Assembly (NCBI RefSeq): GCF_902499075.1
Contig: NZ_CABVPP010000002.1
Location: 180,390-244,389, forward strand
Direction of reading: 5' to 3'
Source: Burkholderia pseudomultivorans
GTDB lineage: Bacteria > Pseudomonadota > Gammaproteobacteria > Burkholderiales > Burkholderiaceae
DNA: 64,000 bases
A program made the position numbers and the translations under genes. Under the pieces are notes generated by a model. It worked only from the letters and a program-made list of their open reading frames with translations. It had not been told where the DNA came from and ran no database searches. Shown one piece after another: positions 9,883 through 20,748 of this stretch (its first letter is position 1; each line of letters opens with the position of its first letter).

Positions 9883-10410
9883 TCAGTTCGTCGAGCCGGA
9901 CGCGAGCGCCTTGAGCACCTTGTCGGTGATGTCGATGCGCGGGCTGACGTACACGGCTTCCTGCACGATCAGGTCGTAATTCTGCTGCTCGGCAATCTGC
10001 TTGATGACCTTGTTCGCCTTGTCCAGCACGGCTGCCAGTTCCTCGTTGCGACGCTGGTTCAGGTCTTCGCGGAACTCGCGCTGCTTGCGCTGGAAGTCGG
10101 TATCGAGCTGGGCAAGGTCACGCTGCTTCTGCGCGCGATCGGCCGCGGACATCGACGTGCCGTTCTTGTCCAGCGAATCGGACAACGACTTCAGGCGCGC
10201 CGCCATGTCCTGCAGATCCTTGTCGCGCTTCGCGAACTCGGCTTCGAGCTTCGTCTGCGCCGCCTTCGCGGGCGCCGACTCGCGCAGGATCCGATCCGAA
10301 TTGACCGCCGCGATGCGGGCGACGTCCTGTGCGTGTGCCGTCGCCGCGCCCAAGGCCAGCGCAACGGTCAGCGCACACAACACTCGTTTCGAAAACTTAC
10401 CGGTTAGCAA
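9883..10410 (-). CDS. OmpH/Skp family periplasmic chaperone
   Basis: A 175-residue protein with a clear Sec signal peptide (residues 1 to about 27, basic start KFSKR, hydrophobic [15 protein letters not shown], cleavage after AHA). The mature part, [21 protein letters not shown], followed by a long coiled coil rich in K, Q, R and E (about residues 55-130), is typical of Skp/OmpH. In E. coli the trimeric jellyfish-shaped chaperone carries unfolded outer-membrane proteins across the periplasm to the BAM complex. The gene sits between bamA and lpxD as in E. coli. Cleavage site and trimer are inferred from the family. Confidence 0.93.
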   Translation of the reverse strand: MLTGKFSKRVLCALTVALALGAATAHAQDVARIAAVNSDRILRESAPAKAAQTKLEAEFAKRDKDLQDMAARLKSLSDSLDKNGTSMSAADRAQKQRDLAQLDTDFQRKQREFREDLNQRRNEELAAVLDKANKVIKQIAEQQNYDLIVQEAVYVSPRIDITDKVLKALASGSTN

Positions 10411-10444
10411 AATTACCCTCTCGTTGCTGTTGTTGTGCGTTCGA

Positions 10445-12754
10445 TCAGAACGCCGTCCCGATCTGGAACTGGAATTTCTGGTACTGGTCGCCCTCGTGCT
10501 TCTGCAGCGGGAAGCCGAGGCTCAGCTTCAGCGGGCCGATCGGCGAGATCCACGCGAGACCGACGCCATAGCCGTAGCGCAGGCCGTTCGCACCGGTACT
10601 CGTGCCGCCCGGCGCATTGCCCCACACGTTGCCGCCGTCGAGGAACGTGAACACGCGCAGCGTGCGATCGTAGCCGGTGCCCGGCAGCGGGAACGTCAGC
10701 TCGATGTTGCCGACCACCATCTTCGAACCGCCGATCGGGTCGTTCGTCTTCGTGTCGCGCGGGCCCAGCGAGCTCGGCTCGTAGCCACGCACCGAGCCGA
10801 TACCGCCCGCGTAGTAGTTCTTGAAGATCGGGTACGGGTTGCCGATGCCGTTACCGTAGCCGCCCTGCAGGTTCAGGCCCAGGATGAAGCCGCGCGAGAA
10901 CGAATAGTAGTACTGCGCCTGCAGGTCGGCCTTGTAGTACTGGATCTTGCCGACCGGCACGCCGTACTCGACGTTCGCCTGCGTGAAGTAGCCGCGGCTC
11001 GGGATCAGCGCGCTGTCGCGCGCATCGCGCGACCACGCGACCGTCAGCGGCACCGTGTTCGACACGCGGCCGAACTCGTTCACGTAGTCCTGGTAGCTCT
11101 GCGGCGTGTTCGAGTCGACGTCGAGGCGGTTCTGCTCGAAGCCCGCGCCGAAGTAAACGGTGTCGACTTCCGAGAACGGGATGCCGAACTTCAGGTTGCC
11201 GCCCGCGCTGATGATCCGGAAGCTCGAGCTGGTCGAATAGTAGAGCGGCTGGTACGTGCGGTAGTAGACGTCGGTGATCCGCTTGATGCCGTCGACCGTG
11301 AAGTACGGGTCGACCTGCGTGACGGTCAGCGTGCGGTAGCTGCGCGCGGTGTTCACGTTCACCGCGAGGCTGGTGCCCGAGCCGAACACGTTGTCCTGCG
11401 ACACGCCGGCCGACAGCACGACCTTGTCGGTCGACGAGAAGCCTGCACCGAGCGTGATCGCGCCGGTCGGCTTTTCCGCGACCTTGACGTTCACGTCGAC
11501 CTGGTCGTTGGTGCCTTCGACGGGCACCGTCGTCACGTCGACGTCGGTGAAGTAGCCGAGGCGGTTCACGCGGTCCTTCGACAGCGCGAGGCGGTTCGAA
11601 TCGAACCACGAGCTCTCGAGCTGGCGCATTTCGCGGCGCACCACTTCGTCGCGCGTGCGCGTGTTGCCGATCACGTTGATGCGGCGCACGTACACGCGGC
11701 GGCTCGGATCGACGACGAGGTTCAGGTTCACCTTGTGGTTCGCCTGGTCGATGTCCGGCTGCGCGTTGACGGTCGCGAATGCGTAGCCGTATTCGCCGAG
11801 CTTGTCGACGATCGCCTTGGTCGTCTGCTGCAGCTTTTCGGCCGAGAAGCGGTCGCCCGGCTTGATCTTGATCAGCTTGTTCAGCTCGGCTTCGCGATCG
11901 AGCAGGTTGCCCGACAGCTTGATGCCCGACACCGTGTACGGCTCGCCTTCGTGCAGCGTGACCGTCAGGTACATGTCCTTCTTGTCGGGCGAGATCGACA
12001 CCTGGGTCGACTCGATGTTGAATTCGAGGTAGCCGCGGTTCAGGTAGTACGAGCGCACCGCCTCGAGGTCGCCCGTGAGCTTTTCCTTCGAGTACAGGTC
12101 GTTCTTCGTGTACCAGGAGAACCAGTTTGGCGTCGACAGCTGCATTTCGTCGCGCAGCGTGCTCGTGCTGAACGCCTTGTTGCCGATGAAGTTGATCTGG
12201 CGGATCTTCGCGCTCGGCCCTTCGGCGACCGCGAACAGGATCGACACGCGGTTCGCGTCGACCGGCGTTACGGTCGTCTTGACTTCGGCCGCGTAGAAGC
12301 CGCGCGTCAGGTACTGGCGCTTCAGCTCCTGCTCGGCCTTGTCGACGAGCGCCTTGTCGTAGTAGCGGCCGTCGGCGAGGCCGACTGCGCGCAGCGCCTT
12401 GGTCAGGTTGTCCTTGTCGAATTCCTTCGTGCCGGTGAAGTCGATCGACGCGATGGCCGGACGCTCCTGCACCTGCACGATCACGACGTTGCCCTGGGTG
12501 GCGATGCGCACGTCGTTGAAAAAGCCCGTCGCGTACAGCGCACGGATTGCTTCGGATGCCTTGTCGTCGGTGAAGGTATCGCCTTGCTTGATCGGCAGGT
12601 ATGCGAATACGGAACCCGGTTCGACGCGCTGCAGCCCCTCGATCTTGATGTCTTGCACCACGAACGGTGCCGCTGCATGCGCCGCGAGGCCGTGAGCGGC
12701 GAGCGCGGCCGCTGCAACTGTCTTAGGTACAAAGCGATGAGGTTTGAACAACAT
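10445..12754 (-). CDS. bamA: Outer membrane protein assembly factor BamA (Omp85)
   Basis: A 769-residue Omp85 protein, the core insertase of the BAM complex. It has a signal peptide (to about residue 28, ALAAHGLAAHAA), five POTRA domains (from FVVQDIKIEGLQRVEPGSVF to about residue 430) and a C-terminal 16-strand barrel. Diagnostic marks are VRGY in the lid-lock loop (GGIGSVRGYEPSSLGPRD) and the terminal aromatic residue (QFQIGTAF). The POTRA starts are recognisable as five spaced VxxIxxxG elements. It lies 61 bases after rseP and 34 bases before the Skp/OmpH gene, a conserved outer-membrane biogenesis cluster. Confidence 0.97.
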   Translation of the reverse strand: MLFKPHRFVPKTVAAAALAAHGLAAHAAAPFVVQDIKIEGLQRVEPGSVFAYLPIKQGDTFTDDKASEAIRALYATGFFNDVRIATQGNVVIVQVQERPAIASIDFTGTKEFDKDNLTKALRAVGLADGRYYDKALVDKAEQELKRQYLTRGFYAAEVKTTVTPVDANRVSILFAVAEGPSAKIRQINFIGNKAFSTSTLRDEMQLSTPNWFSWYTKNDLYSKEKLTGDLEAVRSYYLNRGYLEFNIESTQVSISPDKKDMYLTVTLHEGEPYTVSGIKLSGNLLDREAELNKLIKIKPGDRFSAEKLQQTTKAIVDKLGEYGYAFATVNAQPDIDQANHKVNLNLVVDPSRRVYVRRINVIGNTRTRDEVVRREMRQLESSWFDSNRLALSKDRVNRLGYFTDVDVTTVPVEGTNDQVDVNVKVAEKPTGAITLGAGFSSTDKVVLSAGVSQDNVFGSGTSLAVNVNTARSYRTLTVTQVDPYFTVDGIKRITDVYYRTYQPLYYSTSSSFRIISAGGNLKFGIPFSEVDTVYFGAGFEQNRLDVDSNTPQSYQDYVNEFGRVSNTVPLTVAWSRDARDSALIPSRGYFTQANVEYGVPVGKIQYYKADLQAQYYYSFSRGFILGLNLQGGYGNGIGNPYPIFKNYYAGGIGSVRGYEPSSLGPRDTKTNDPIGGSKMVVGNIELTFPLPGTGYDRTLRVFTFLDGGNVWGNAPGGTSTGANGLRYGYGVGLAWISPIGPLKLSLGFPLQKHEGDQYQKFQFQIGTAF

Positions 12755-12815
12755 GCATCCCCAATATTTAGCTGCATCAAATCAGGCGACTGCCCGCTGG
12801 CCGCCGCCTGACGCT

Positions 12816-14186
12816 TCAGAAATGGATTAACCGAGCCAGGTCGTTGAACAATGCGATCGCCGACAACGCGACGATGCAGATCAACCCGGCTCTTTGCAGA
12901 ATCAGCTGCCAGCGCTCCGAAACAGCTTTCCCGGTCGCGGCTTCAACCAGATAATATAACAGATGCCCCCCGTCCAAAACGGGAATCGGCAACAAGTTCA
13001 GCACGCCGAGGCTAATGCTGACAAGGGCGAGGAACGACAGGAACGCCGACGGGCCGAGCCGCGCGCTCTTGCCCGCGTAGTCGGCGATCGTCACCGGGCC
13101 GGACAGGTTCTTCAGCGACGCGTCGCCGGTAATCATGCGCCCGAACATCCGCAGCGAATACACGGCGATGTCCCAGGTGCGGTGCGCGCCGAGCCTCAGG
13201 CTCTCGAGCGGCCCGTAGCGCACGTCGACGCTCGGCGTGTGCATCGACAGCGCCGCGCCGATGCGGCCGATCTGCTGCCCCGTCTCGTCGTCGCGCTGCA
13301 CCTGCGGCACGATCGTCAGCGTCTGCGCGACGCCGTCGCGCTCGATCTGCAGCTGCAGCGTCTTGCCCGCGTCGTGTTTCACCGCGTCGATGAAACGCGA
13401 CGCGCCGCCGATCCGCTCGCCGTCGAGCGCGAGCAGCTTGTCGCCGGGCTTCAGGCCCGCCTGCTGCGCCGCACTGCCCGGCTGCACCGACGCGACCGAC
13501 AGCGTGCCGCCGCCCGTCTCGAAGCCGAGATGCATCATGAAATCGTCGTCGAGCGCGCTTTCGGGCACGTTGCGCAGGTCGACGCGGAAATCGAACGTGG
13601 TGTCGCCGTCGCGCGCGCCAAGCACCACCTCGCGATGGTCGAACGCGGCCGACAGCAGCTTCCAGCGCAGGTCCGACCACGAGCGCACGGGCTCGGCCTC
13701 GCCGCCCTGCGCGTTGCGCAGCGACACGATCGTCTCGTTGCCGTCGAAGCCCGCGCGCGCGGCCGCCGTGCCGGCGGCCGGCGGCGCAAGAATCGCGGCC
13801 GGCTCGGTCACGCCGGTCGCGAAAACGGCGGAAAACAGCACGATTGCCAACAGGAAGTTGGCAATCGGCCCGGCCGCGACGATCGCGATGCGCTTGCCGA
13901 CCGACTGCCGGTTGAACGCTTGGTCGAGCTCCTCGGGCTTCACGCCCGGCCCCGGCTCGCGCTCGTCGAGCATCTTCACGTAGCCGCCGAGCGGCAGCGC
14001 GGACAGCGTCCATTCGGTGCCGGTCCGGCGGCTCACCCAGCGGGCGACGGGCTGGCCGAAACCGATCGAGAAGCGCAGCACCTTCACGCCGCACCAGCGC
14101 GCGACGCGATAGTGTCCATACTCATGCACGACGACCAGCACCCCGATCGCCACTGCAAACGCGACCAGTTCGACCAGCACGTTCAT
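12816..14186 (-). CDS. rseP: RIP metalloprotease RseP (site-2 protease)
   Basis: About 456 residues. An intramembrane zinc protease that in E. coli cleaves the anti-sigma factor RseA and remnant signal peptides, releasing the envelope stress sigma factor. Seen: the zinc-binding HEYGH motif at residues 21-25 in the first membrane helix, a PDZ domain (GGTLSVASVQPGSAAQQAGL) in the periplasmic part, and the third zinc-ligand motif NLLPIPVLDGGHLLYYLVEA near the C terminus. The ATG at 14186 has GGGG at good spacing; a GTG two codons upstream (14192) is the alternative. It follows dxr closely (11 bases) and precedes bamA. Confidence 0.95.
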   Translation of the reverse strand: MNVLVELVAFAVAIGVLVVVHEYGHYRVARWCGVKVLRFSIGFGQPVARWVSRRTGTEWTLSALPLGGYVKMLDEREPGPGVKPEELDQAFNRQSVGKRIAIVAAGPIANFLLAIVLFSAVFATGVTEPAAILAPPAAGTAAARAGFDGNETIVSLRNAQGGEAEPVRSWSDLRWKLLSAAFDHREVVLGARDGDTTFDFRVDLRNVPESALDDDFMMHLGFETGGGTLSVASVQPGSAAQQAGLKPGDKLLALDGERIGGASRFIDAVKHDAGKTLQLQIERDGVAQTLTIVPQVQRDDETGQQIGRIGAALSMHTPSVDVRYGPLESLRLGAHRTWDIAVYSLRMFGRMITGDASLKNLSGPVTIADYAGKSARLGPSAFLSFLALVSISLGVLNLLPIPVLDGGHLLYYLVEAATGKAVSERWQLILQRAGLICIVALSAIALFNDLARLIHF

Positions 14187-14197
14187 GAGCACCCCAT

Positions 14198-15394
14198 TCA
14201 GACAGTACGCTCCACGCGTGGCGCAGGCGCTTTCGCAATGAACGCGGCGGCGAGGCGGCGCGCCTCGGCATCCGCCGCAAGAACGTCGTCGAGGCCGTTC
14301 GGCGAACGGTTCGGCAGCGCGTCGAGCACCGCGTCGACCGTCGCCGCGATCGTCATGAAGCCGATCCGGCGCTCGAGAAACGCTTCGACCGCGACTTCGT
14401 TCGCCGCGTTCAACGCGGCGCTCGCGATGCCGCCCTCTTCAAGCGCCTTCAGCGCGAGCGCGAGGCACGGGAAGCGCGCGTAGTCGGGCTTTTCGAACGA
14501 CAGTTGCGCGATCTGCGCGAGGTCGAGCTGATCGACGCCCGCGTCGACGCGATCCGGGAACGCGAGCGCGTGTGCGATCGGCGTGCGCATGTCGGGGTTG
14601 CCGAGCTGCGCGAGCACCGAACCGTCGCGATACGACACCAGCGAGTGGATCACGCTCTGCGGATGGATCAGCACGTCGATCCGGTCGCCCGGCAGCCCGA
14701 AGATCCAGTGCGCCTCGATCACCTCGAGACCCTTGTTCATCATCGTCGCGGAATCGACCGAGATCTTGCGGCCCATCACCCAGTTCGGGTGCTTGCAGGC
14801 CTCGTCCGGCGTCACGTCGACGAGCGTCGCGGGTTCGCGCGTGCGGAACGGGCCGCCCGACGCGGTCAGGATGATCTTCGCGATCCCGCCGTGCTCGGCC
14901 GCGTCGCGCGGCATGCACTGGAAAATCGCGTTGTGCTCGCTGTCGACCGGCAGCAGGATCGCGCCATGGTCGCGCACCGCGTCCATGAAGATCGCGCCCG
15001 ACATCACGAGCGATTCCTTGTTCGCGAGCAGGATGCGCTTGCCCGCCCGCGCGGCCGCGAGGCTCGGCGCGAGGCCCGCGGCGCCGACGATCGCCGCGAC
15101 GACCGTGTCGCAGCCGTCGCTCTTCGACACGTCGACGAGTGCCTGCGGCCCGTACAGCACCGCCGTCCTGCTGCCCGCCGCGCGCAGCCGCGCTTCGACA
15201 TGGGCAGCCGTCTGCGCATCGCCGACCACCGCGACTTCGGGCGAGAAGCGCAGGCACTGTTCGACCAGCTTGTCGCCGTTGCGGTGCGCGGTCAGCGCGT
15301 AGACCGAGAAGCGCTCGGGGTGGCGCGCGACCACGTCGAGCGTGCTGTCTCCGATCGAGCCCGTGGAACCGAGCAATGTCAGACGTTTTTGCAT
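14198..15394 (-). CDS. dxr: 1-deoxy-D-xylulose 5-phosphate reductoisomerase
   Basis: A 398-residue NADPH-dependent enzyme, identical in length to E. coli Dxr. It converts DXP to 2-C-methyl-D-erythritol 4-phosphate, the committed step of the non-mevalonate isoprenoid pathway. Seen: the dinucleotide-binding motif GSTGSIG at residues 9-15, the substrate/metal motif [13 protein letters not shown], the substrate-binding segment [11 protein letters not shown], and the C-terminal helical domain from about residue 310. It stands 15 bases after cdsA. The pathway product feeds UppS, encoded two genes upstream, which makes the undecaprenyl carrier lipid. Confidence 0.97.
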   Translation of the reverse strand: MQKRLTLLGSTGSIGDSTLDVVARHPERFSVYALTAHRNGDKLVEQCLRFSPEVAVVGDAQTAAHVEARLRAAGSRTAVLYGPQALVDVSKSDGCDTVVAAIVGAAGLAPSLAAARAGKRILLANKESLVMSGAIFMDAVRDHGAILLPVDSEHNAIFQCMPRDAAEHGGIAKIILTASGGPFRTREPATLVDVTPDEACKHPNWVMGRKISVDSATMMNKGLEVIEAHWIFGLPGDRIDVLIHPQSVIHSLVSYRDGSVLAQLGNPDMRTPIAHALAFPDRVDAGVDQLDLAQIAQLSFEKPDYARFPCLALALKALEEGGIASAALNAANEVAVEAFLERRIGFMTIAATVDAVLDALPNRSPNGLDDVLAADAEARRLAAAFIAKAPAPRVERTV

Positions 15395-15409
15395 AACAGA
15401 AATAGTGGT

Positions 15410-16231
15410 TTAACCAAGCAGCAGCATCGCGAGCGGCAGCACCGGCAGCAGCGCGTCGACGCGGTCGAGCACGCCGCCATGGCCCGGCAGCAGTCCGCTC
15501 GAGTCCTTCACGCCCGCCTGACGCTTGAGCAGCGACTCGAACAGGTCGCCGATCACGCTGTACGCGACGAGCAGCGTCAGCGCAGCCAGCGCGCCGGGCA
15601 TCCCGTAGCGCGCGGCGAATGCGGAAAACAGGGTCGGCTCGAACAGGTGCGCGACCATCGCGACGCCGGCGACGATCATCACCGCGAGCCAGCCGCCCAC
15701 CGCCCCTTCCCAGCTCTTGCCGGGACTGATCGTGATGGCCAGTTTACGCTTTCCGAAGGCCTTGCCCGCGAAATATGCGCCGATATCGGCCAGCCAGACG
15801 ACCAGCAGCAGCGACAGCACGAACGGCACGCCCTGCGCGCGCGCGGCCACCAGCGCATGCCAGCAGGCCGCGAAAATCACCAGGCCGGCCGCAAGCAGGA
15901 ACGGGCGCCATACGCCGCCGGCGAGCTCGGGCTTGCGACGCAGCGCAAACGGCCCGACCGCCAGCCAGAACACGCCGGCCGCGGCAAAAAGGGGACGGGA
16001 CGCTGCGGTATCGACGCCGAGCGGCGCGGTGGCCGCGAGCGCCAGCGCCGCGACCCCGGCATAGACGATCGGGCCGGCGCCGCCGAGCTTCAGCAGGCGC
16101 GCCCATTCCCACGCGGCGAACACGAGCACGACGCCGATCAGCGCGCCGAACGCGGCCAGCGGCGCGAACAGCGTCACCGGCAGCAGCACGGCCAGCATCA
16201 CGATCGCCGTGATCACACGGGTTTTCAGCAT
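15410..16231 (-). CDS. cdsA: Phosphatidate cytidylyltransferase (CDP-diglyceride synthase)
   Basis: A 273-residue integral membrane enzyme that makes CDP-diacylglycerol from phosphatidic acid and CTP, the branch point of phospholipid synthesis. About seven or eight hydrophobic segments are visible. The CDS signature lies in the C-terminal part: [27 protein letters not shown], then [19 protein letters not shown] and [12 protein letters not shown]. The start at 16231 ([13 protein letters not shown]) overlaps the uppS stop by 7 bases; the frame is open upstream through uppS but that is another frame of that gene. dxr follows after 15 bases. Confidence 0.96.
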   Translation of the reverse strand: MLKTRVITAIVMLAVLLPVTLFAPLAAFGALIGVVLVFAAWEWARLLKLGGAGPIVYAGVAALALAATAPLGVDTAASRPLFAAAGVFWLAVGPFALRRKPELAGGVWRPFLLAAGLVIFAACWHALVAARAQGVPFVLSLLLVVWLADIGAYFAGKAFGKRKLAITISPGKSWEGAVGGWLAVMIVAGVAMVAHLFEPTLFSAFAARYGMPGALAALTLLVAYSVIGDLFESLLKRQAGVKDSSGLLPGHGGVLDRVDALLPVLPLAMLLLG

Positions 16232-17007
16232 GAAAGGGAGTCGGCGTTCTGCGACTGCGGTTCGAGCTGTGCGCTCGTGCGCCCGAAACGGCGCTCGCGC
16301 TCGGTATACGACGCCAGCGCGTCGGCCAGCGCCGCGCCGTCGAAGTCCGGCCAGTATTTGTCGGTGAAATAGAATTCGGCGTAGGCGAGCTGCCACAGCA
16401 GGAAGTTGCTGACGCGCTGCTCGCCGCCGGTGCGGATGAACAGGTCGGGCTCCGGCGCATAGGCCATCGCCAGGTGCGGCGCAAAGGCGTCTTCGGTCAC
16501 CTCGACCTCGCGGCCCTCGCGCACGGCCTGCTCGACGAGCTTCCTGGTCGCCTGCAGGATGTCCCACCGGCCGCCGTAGTTCGCGGCGATGGTCAGCGTA
16601 AGACGGGTATTGCGCGCCGTCTTGGTCTCGGCGCGGCGGATCAGCTCGCGGATGCGCGGCTCGAAGCGCTCGAGATCGCCGACCACACGCAGGCGGATGC
16701 CGTTCGCATGCAGCTTGCCGACCTCGCGCTCGAGCGCGGTGATGAACAGGCGCATCAGGAACGACACTTCGTCGTTCGGCCGGCGCCAGTTTTCCGAGCT
16801 GAACGCGAACAGCGTCAGGTATTCGACGCCGGCGCGCGCGCAGCCTTCGACCACTGCCCGCAAAGCGTCGACGCCGCGGGTATGCCCCGCGACGCGCGGC
16901 AAGCGGCGTTCAGTCGCCCAACGGCCGTTGCCGTCCATGATGATCGCGATATGACGCGGCACGACGCCGACGTCAGGCACGCGAACGGTAGAGCTGGTAT
17001 AGGTCAT
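16225..17007 (-). CDS. uppS: Isoprenyl (undecaprenyl) diphosphate synthase
   Basis: A 260-residue cis-prenyltransferase that extends farnesyl diphosphate with isopentenyl units to undecaprenyl diphosphate, the lipid carrier for peptidoglycan and O-antigen. Family motifs are in order: [13 protein letters not shown] (catalytic Asp25), [24 protein letters not shown], and the C-terminal [20 protein letters not shown] with the IPP-binding arginines. It overlaps cdsA by 7 bases; frr lies 49 bases upstream. The frr-uppS-cdsA-dxr order is the usual proteobacterial one. Confidence 0.97.
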   Translation of the reverse strand: MTYTSSTVRVPDVGVVPRHIAIIMDGNGRWATERRLPRVAGHTRGVDALRAVVEGCARAGVEYLTLFAFSSENWRRPNDEVSFLMRLFITALEREVGKLHANGIRLRVVGDLERFEPRIRELIRRAETKTARNTRLTLTIAANYGGRWDILQATRKLVEQAVREGREVEVTEDAFAPHLAMAYAPEPDLFIRTGGEQRVSNFLLWQLAYAEFYFTDKYWPDFDGAALADALASYTERERRFGRTSAQLEPQSQNADSLSC

Positions 17008-17056
17008 GGCCGTTGAGACAGGAATGCGGGAAGAAGGCGGCGCGCGAAGACAGTCG

Positions 17057-17617
17057 TCAGACCGTCATGATCTCGGCTTCCTTGGTCTGCACGAGCTTGT
17101 CGATCTCGGCCACGTGCTTGTCGGTCAGCTTCTGCACGTCGTCGCCCGCGCGGCGCTCGTCGTCTTCGGAGATTTCCTTGTCCTTCACGAGCTTCTTCAG
17201 CGCTTCGTTCGCGTCGCGGCGCAGGTTGCGGATCGCAACCTTCGCGGTCTCGCCTTCGCCCTTCACGACCTTGGTCAGTTCGCGGCGGCGCTCTTCCGTC
17301 AGCGCCGGCATCGGCACGCGGATCAGGTCGCCGGCCGTCGCCGGGTTCAGGCCCAGGTCGGCTTCGCGAATCGCCTTCTCGACCTTCGCGACCATGTTCT
17401 TTTCCCACGGCTGCACGCCGATCGTGCGCGCGTCGACGAGCGTCAGGTTCGCAACCTGCGAAATCGGCACCATCGAGCCGTAGTAGTCGACCTGCACGTG
17501 ATCGAGCAGGCCGGTGTGTGCACGGCCCGTGCGGATCTTCGCCAGATCGTTCTTGAACGCTTCGATCGAGCGCTGCATCTTCTGCTCGACGCCCTTCTTG
17601 ACATCAGCGACACTCAT
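17057..17617 (-). CDS. frr: Ribosome recycling factor
   Basis: A 186-residue protein (E. coli 185) that with EF-G splits post-termination ribosomes. Seen: the three-helix bundle segments at both ends, with [19 protein letters not shown] near residues 24-42 and the C-terminal [15 protein letters not shown] helix, and a small beta domain between ([20 protein letters not shown]). The start MSVADVKKG fits the family exactly. It follows pyrH on the same strand with 100 bases between; that gap contains an inverted repeat (GGATGC/GCATCC), so frr might be uncoupled from pyrH. Confidence 0.97.
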   Translation of the reverse strand: MSVADVKKGVEQKMQRSIEAFKNDLAKIRTGRAHTGLLDHVQVDYYGSMVPISQVANLTLVDARTIGVQPWEKNMVAKVEKAIREADLGLNPATAGDLIRVPMPALTEERRRELTKVVKGEGETAKVAIRNLRRDANEALKKLVKDKEISEDDERRAGDDVQKLTDKHVAEIDKLVQTKEAEIMTV

Positions 17618-17717
17618 TTCAACCTCCGAACCTTCAAACCTTCAAATAACGCGGACCGCCCGGCGCTGCGCGCGCCGCGGCCGGATGCCCGCGCCGGCTA
17701 CCCGCATCCGCGGGAGT

Positions 17718-18587
<870 letters not shown>

Positions 18588-19469
18588 TTACTGCTGCTTT
18601 GCTGCTGCGACTTGCGCGGCCACTTCGGCGGCGAAGTCGTCCTGGCGCTTCTCGATGCCTTCGCCGACGACGAACAGCGCGAACTTCTGCACTGCCGCAT
18701 TGGCCGCCTTCAGCATCTGCTCGATCGTCTGTTTGTCGTTCTTCACGAACGTCTGGTTCAGCAGCGACACTTCCTTCAGGTACTTCTGGACGCTGCCGTC
18801 GACCATCTTCGCGACGATCTCGGCCGGCTTGCCCGATTCCGCAGCCTTCTGCTCGGCCACGCGGCGTTCCGTGTCGATCAGCTCGGCCGGCACGTCGGCA
18901 GCCGACAGCGCGACCGGCTTCATCGCCGCGATGTGCATCGCGACATCCTTGCCGACCTGCTCGTCCGCGCCCGTGTACTCGACGATCACGCCGATGCGCG
19001 CGCCGTGCAGGTAGGTCGCGATCTTGTTCGCGGTCTCGAAGCGGACGAAACGGCGGATCGAGATGTTCTCGCCGATCTTGCCGACCAGCGCGAGGCGCAC
19101 TTCGTCGACCGTCTTGCCGTCGAGCGGCAGCGCCGACAGCGCAGCCACGTCGGCCGGGTTCTGCGTCGCGACGAGTTCGGCGACCGTCTTCGAGAAGGCG
19201 AGGAAGTCGTCGTTCTTCGCGACGAAGTCGGTTTCGCAGTTCAGTTCGACGAGCGCGCCGGCATTGCCGCCGACGAACGATGCGACGACGCCTTCGGCCG
19301 TCACGCGCGATGCCGCCTTGCTTGCCTTGTTGCCGAGCTTGACGCGCAGCAGCTCTTCAGCCTTGGCCAGATCGCCGTCGGCTTCCGTCAGCGCCTTCTT
19401 GCACTCCATCATCGGTGCGTCGGTCTTTGCGCGCAGTTCTGCCACCATGCTTGCGGTAATTGCCGCCAT
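18588..19469 (-). CDS. tsf: Translation elongation factor Ts
   Basis: A 293-residue nucleotide exchange factor that reloads EF-Tu with GTP. Signature motifs: [20 protein letters not shown] near residues 12-31, then [15 protein letters not shown] with the TDFVAKN core that contacts EF-Tu. Two ATGs are adjacent at 19472 and 19469; I chose 19469 because AGGAG is then at a workable distance and the protein begins [13 protein letters not shown], as in the family. It follows rpsB by 161 bases, with a terminator-like hairpin between them. Confidence 0.97.
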   Translation of the reverse strand: MAAITASMVAELRAKTDAPMMECKKALTEADGDLAKAEELLRVKLGNKASKAASRVTAEGVVASFVGGNAGALVELNCETDFVAKNDDFLAFSKTVAELVATQNPADVAALSALPLDGKTVDEVRLALVGKIGENISIRRFVRFETANKIATYLHGARIGVIVEYTGADEQVGKDVAMHIAAMKPVALSAADVPAELIDTERRVAEQKAAESGKPAEIVAKMVDGSVQKYLKEVSLLNQTFVKNDKQTIEQMLKAANAAVQKFALFVVGEGIEKRQDDFAAEVAAQVAAAKQQ

Positions 19470-19576
19470 CATTCGCTCCTTGAGTCTGTATTCACAACGC
19501 CGCCCGCTTGGACGCGAACGGCCGAGATTCGGTTCCGGACCCGCGCCGATTCGGCGCAATCGGGTCCGGCGCAAAG

Positions 19577-19614
19577 CTTAAAAAAAGGGGGCCTGTTGAG
19601 AGCCCCCTTTTTGC
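19577..19614 (-). terminator. Terminator or attenuator between rpsB and tsf
   Basis: On the minus strand a GGGGGCTCTC/GGCCCCC-type hairpin (plus strand AAAAAAAGGGGGCCTG...AGAGCCCCCTTTTT) is followed by a run of T. It sits 17 bases after the rpsB stop and over 100 bases before tsf. Excess of rpsB over tsf transcripts by partial termination here is the natural inference. Confidence 0.8.
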
Positions 19615-19630
19615 GCCGGCTCGGGGCCGA

Positions 19631-20371
19631 TTACGCGTTTTCCTCGACGTACTCGTCGTCGCCGCGCACTGCCTGGACCACTTCGTTGACCGCGTTCGCA
19701 CGGCCTTCGAGGATCGCGTCGGCCACGCCTTCCGCGTACAGCGCGACAGCCTTGCTCGAGTCGTCGTTACCCGGGATCACGTAGTCCACGCCTTCCGGCG
19801 AGTGGTTGGTATCGACCACGGCGATGACCGGCACGCCCAGCTTGGTCGCTTCGGCGATCGCAATCTTGTGGTAGCCGACGTCGACCACGAAGATCGCGTC
19901 CGGAATGCCGCCCATGTCCTTCACGCCGCCGATCGACTTCTGCAGCTTGGCGATTTCACGCTCGAACAGCAGCGCTTCCTTCTTGCTCATCTTCTCGAGC
20001 TCGCCCGCCTCGACTGCGGCTTCCATGTCCTTCAGGCGCTTGATCGAAACCTTCAGCGTCTTGAAGTTGGTCAGCATGCCGCCGAGCCAGCGTGCGTTCA
20101 CGTACGGCATGCCTGCGCGCTGCGCTTCCTGCGCGATCGTGTCGCGCGACTGGCGCTTCGTGCCGACGAACAGGATCGTGCCGCGGTTCGCTGCCAGCTG
20201 ACGCACGTACTTCAGTGCGTCGTTGTACATCGGCAGCGTCTTTTCGAGGTTGATGATGTGAATCTTGTTGCGATGACCGAAAATGAACGGAGCCATCTTC
20301 GGGTTCCAGAAGCGCGTCTGGTGACCGAAGTGGACACCCGCTTCCAGCATTTGGCGCATCGTGACTGCCAT
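19631..20371 (-). CDS. rpsB: 30S ribosomal protein S2
   Basis: A 246-residue S2 protein (E. coli 241). Seen: [64 protein letters not shown] and [10 protein letters not shown], all family signatures in order. The start at 20371 gives the canonical N terminus; the frame is open to 20491 without conservation. A promoter about 210 bases upstream predicts a long 5' leader, the place where S2 represses its own operon in other bacteria. tsf follows after the hairpin at 19577-19614. Confidence 0.98.
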   Translation of the reverse strand: MAVTMRQMLEAGVHFGHQTRFWNPKMAPFIFGHRNKIHIINLEKTLPMYNDALKYVRQLAANRGTILFVGTKRQSRDTIAQEAQRAGMPYVNARWLGGMLTNFKTLKVSIKRLKDMEAAVEAGELEKMSKKEALLFEREIAKLQKSIGGVKDMGGIPDAIFVVDVGYHKIAIAEATKLGVPVIAVVDTNHSPEGVDYVIPGNDDSSKAVALYAEGVADAILEGRANAVNEVVQAVRGDDEYVEENA

Positions 20372-20748
20372 GTAAATTCTCCACGAGGGTTGGGTCTTAA
20401 GCCGGTCGCCGTACCGCCGCGCGAACGCGCCCCGAAAGGCCCTCGTTTCGCGCGGCCGGCACCCTGGTTGCGCCGGCTTGCGATTCGGCACGCGCGAAAT
20501 GCCCGTGCCGCAAGCCTTTCACCACATGCCGCCGCCCGCATCGGGCACGAAGGCATTTGGATATCGACTTAGCCAGAGAGTATAGCACGCCCATTTGTCG
20601 CCCCTCAAGTCGCCCGCCACTTTCGCCTGCCGTGGGCCGGCAGGCCCGACAATCGGCGAAAACCCGCATCCGCGCGGCCGCAAGGGGCTGCGACGCCCGC
20701 CATAAGGTGCGATAATCCGTCAATTCACCGCATTCCAGGCACACCTCG
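20372..20748. promoter_or_regulatory. Divergent rpsB-map intergenic region with rpsB leader
   Basis: These 377 bases hold no supported gene. About 200 bases next to rpsB would be transcribed as its leader from the promoter at 20579-20608. On the map side a possible -10 GATAAT lies at 20711-20716 with a poor -35. Confidence 0.55.
20579..20608 (-). promoter_or_regulatory. Predicted sigma-70 promoter of rpsB-tsf
   Basis: On the minus strand TTGAGG (-35, 20603-20608) is followed after 18 bases by TATACT (-10, 20579-20584), which is preceded by an extended TGC. Transcription would start near 20572, giving a leader of about 200 bases before rpsB. Confidence 0.65.

Noticed and set aside
10001-12811. 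936-codon open frame opposite ompH/bamA
   Set aside because: Composition is Arg/Val/Leu/Asp repeats typical of antisense frames at this GC content; bamA is certain.
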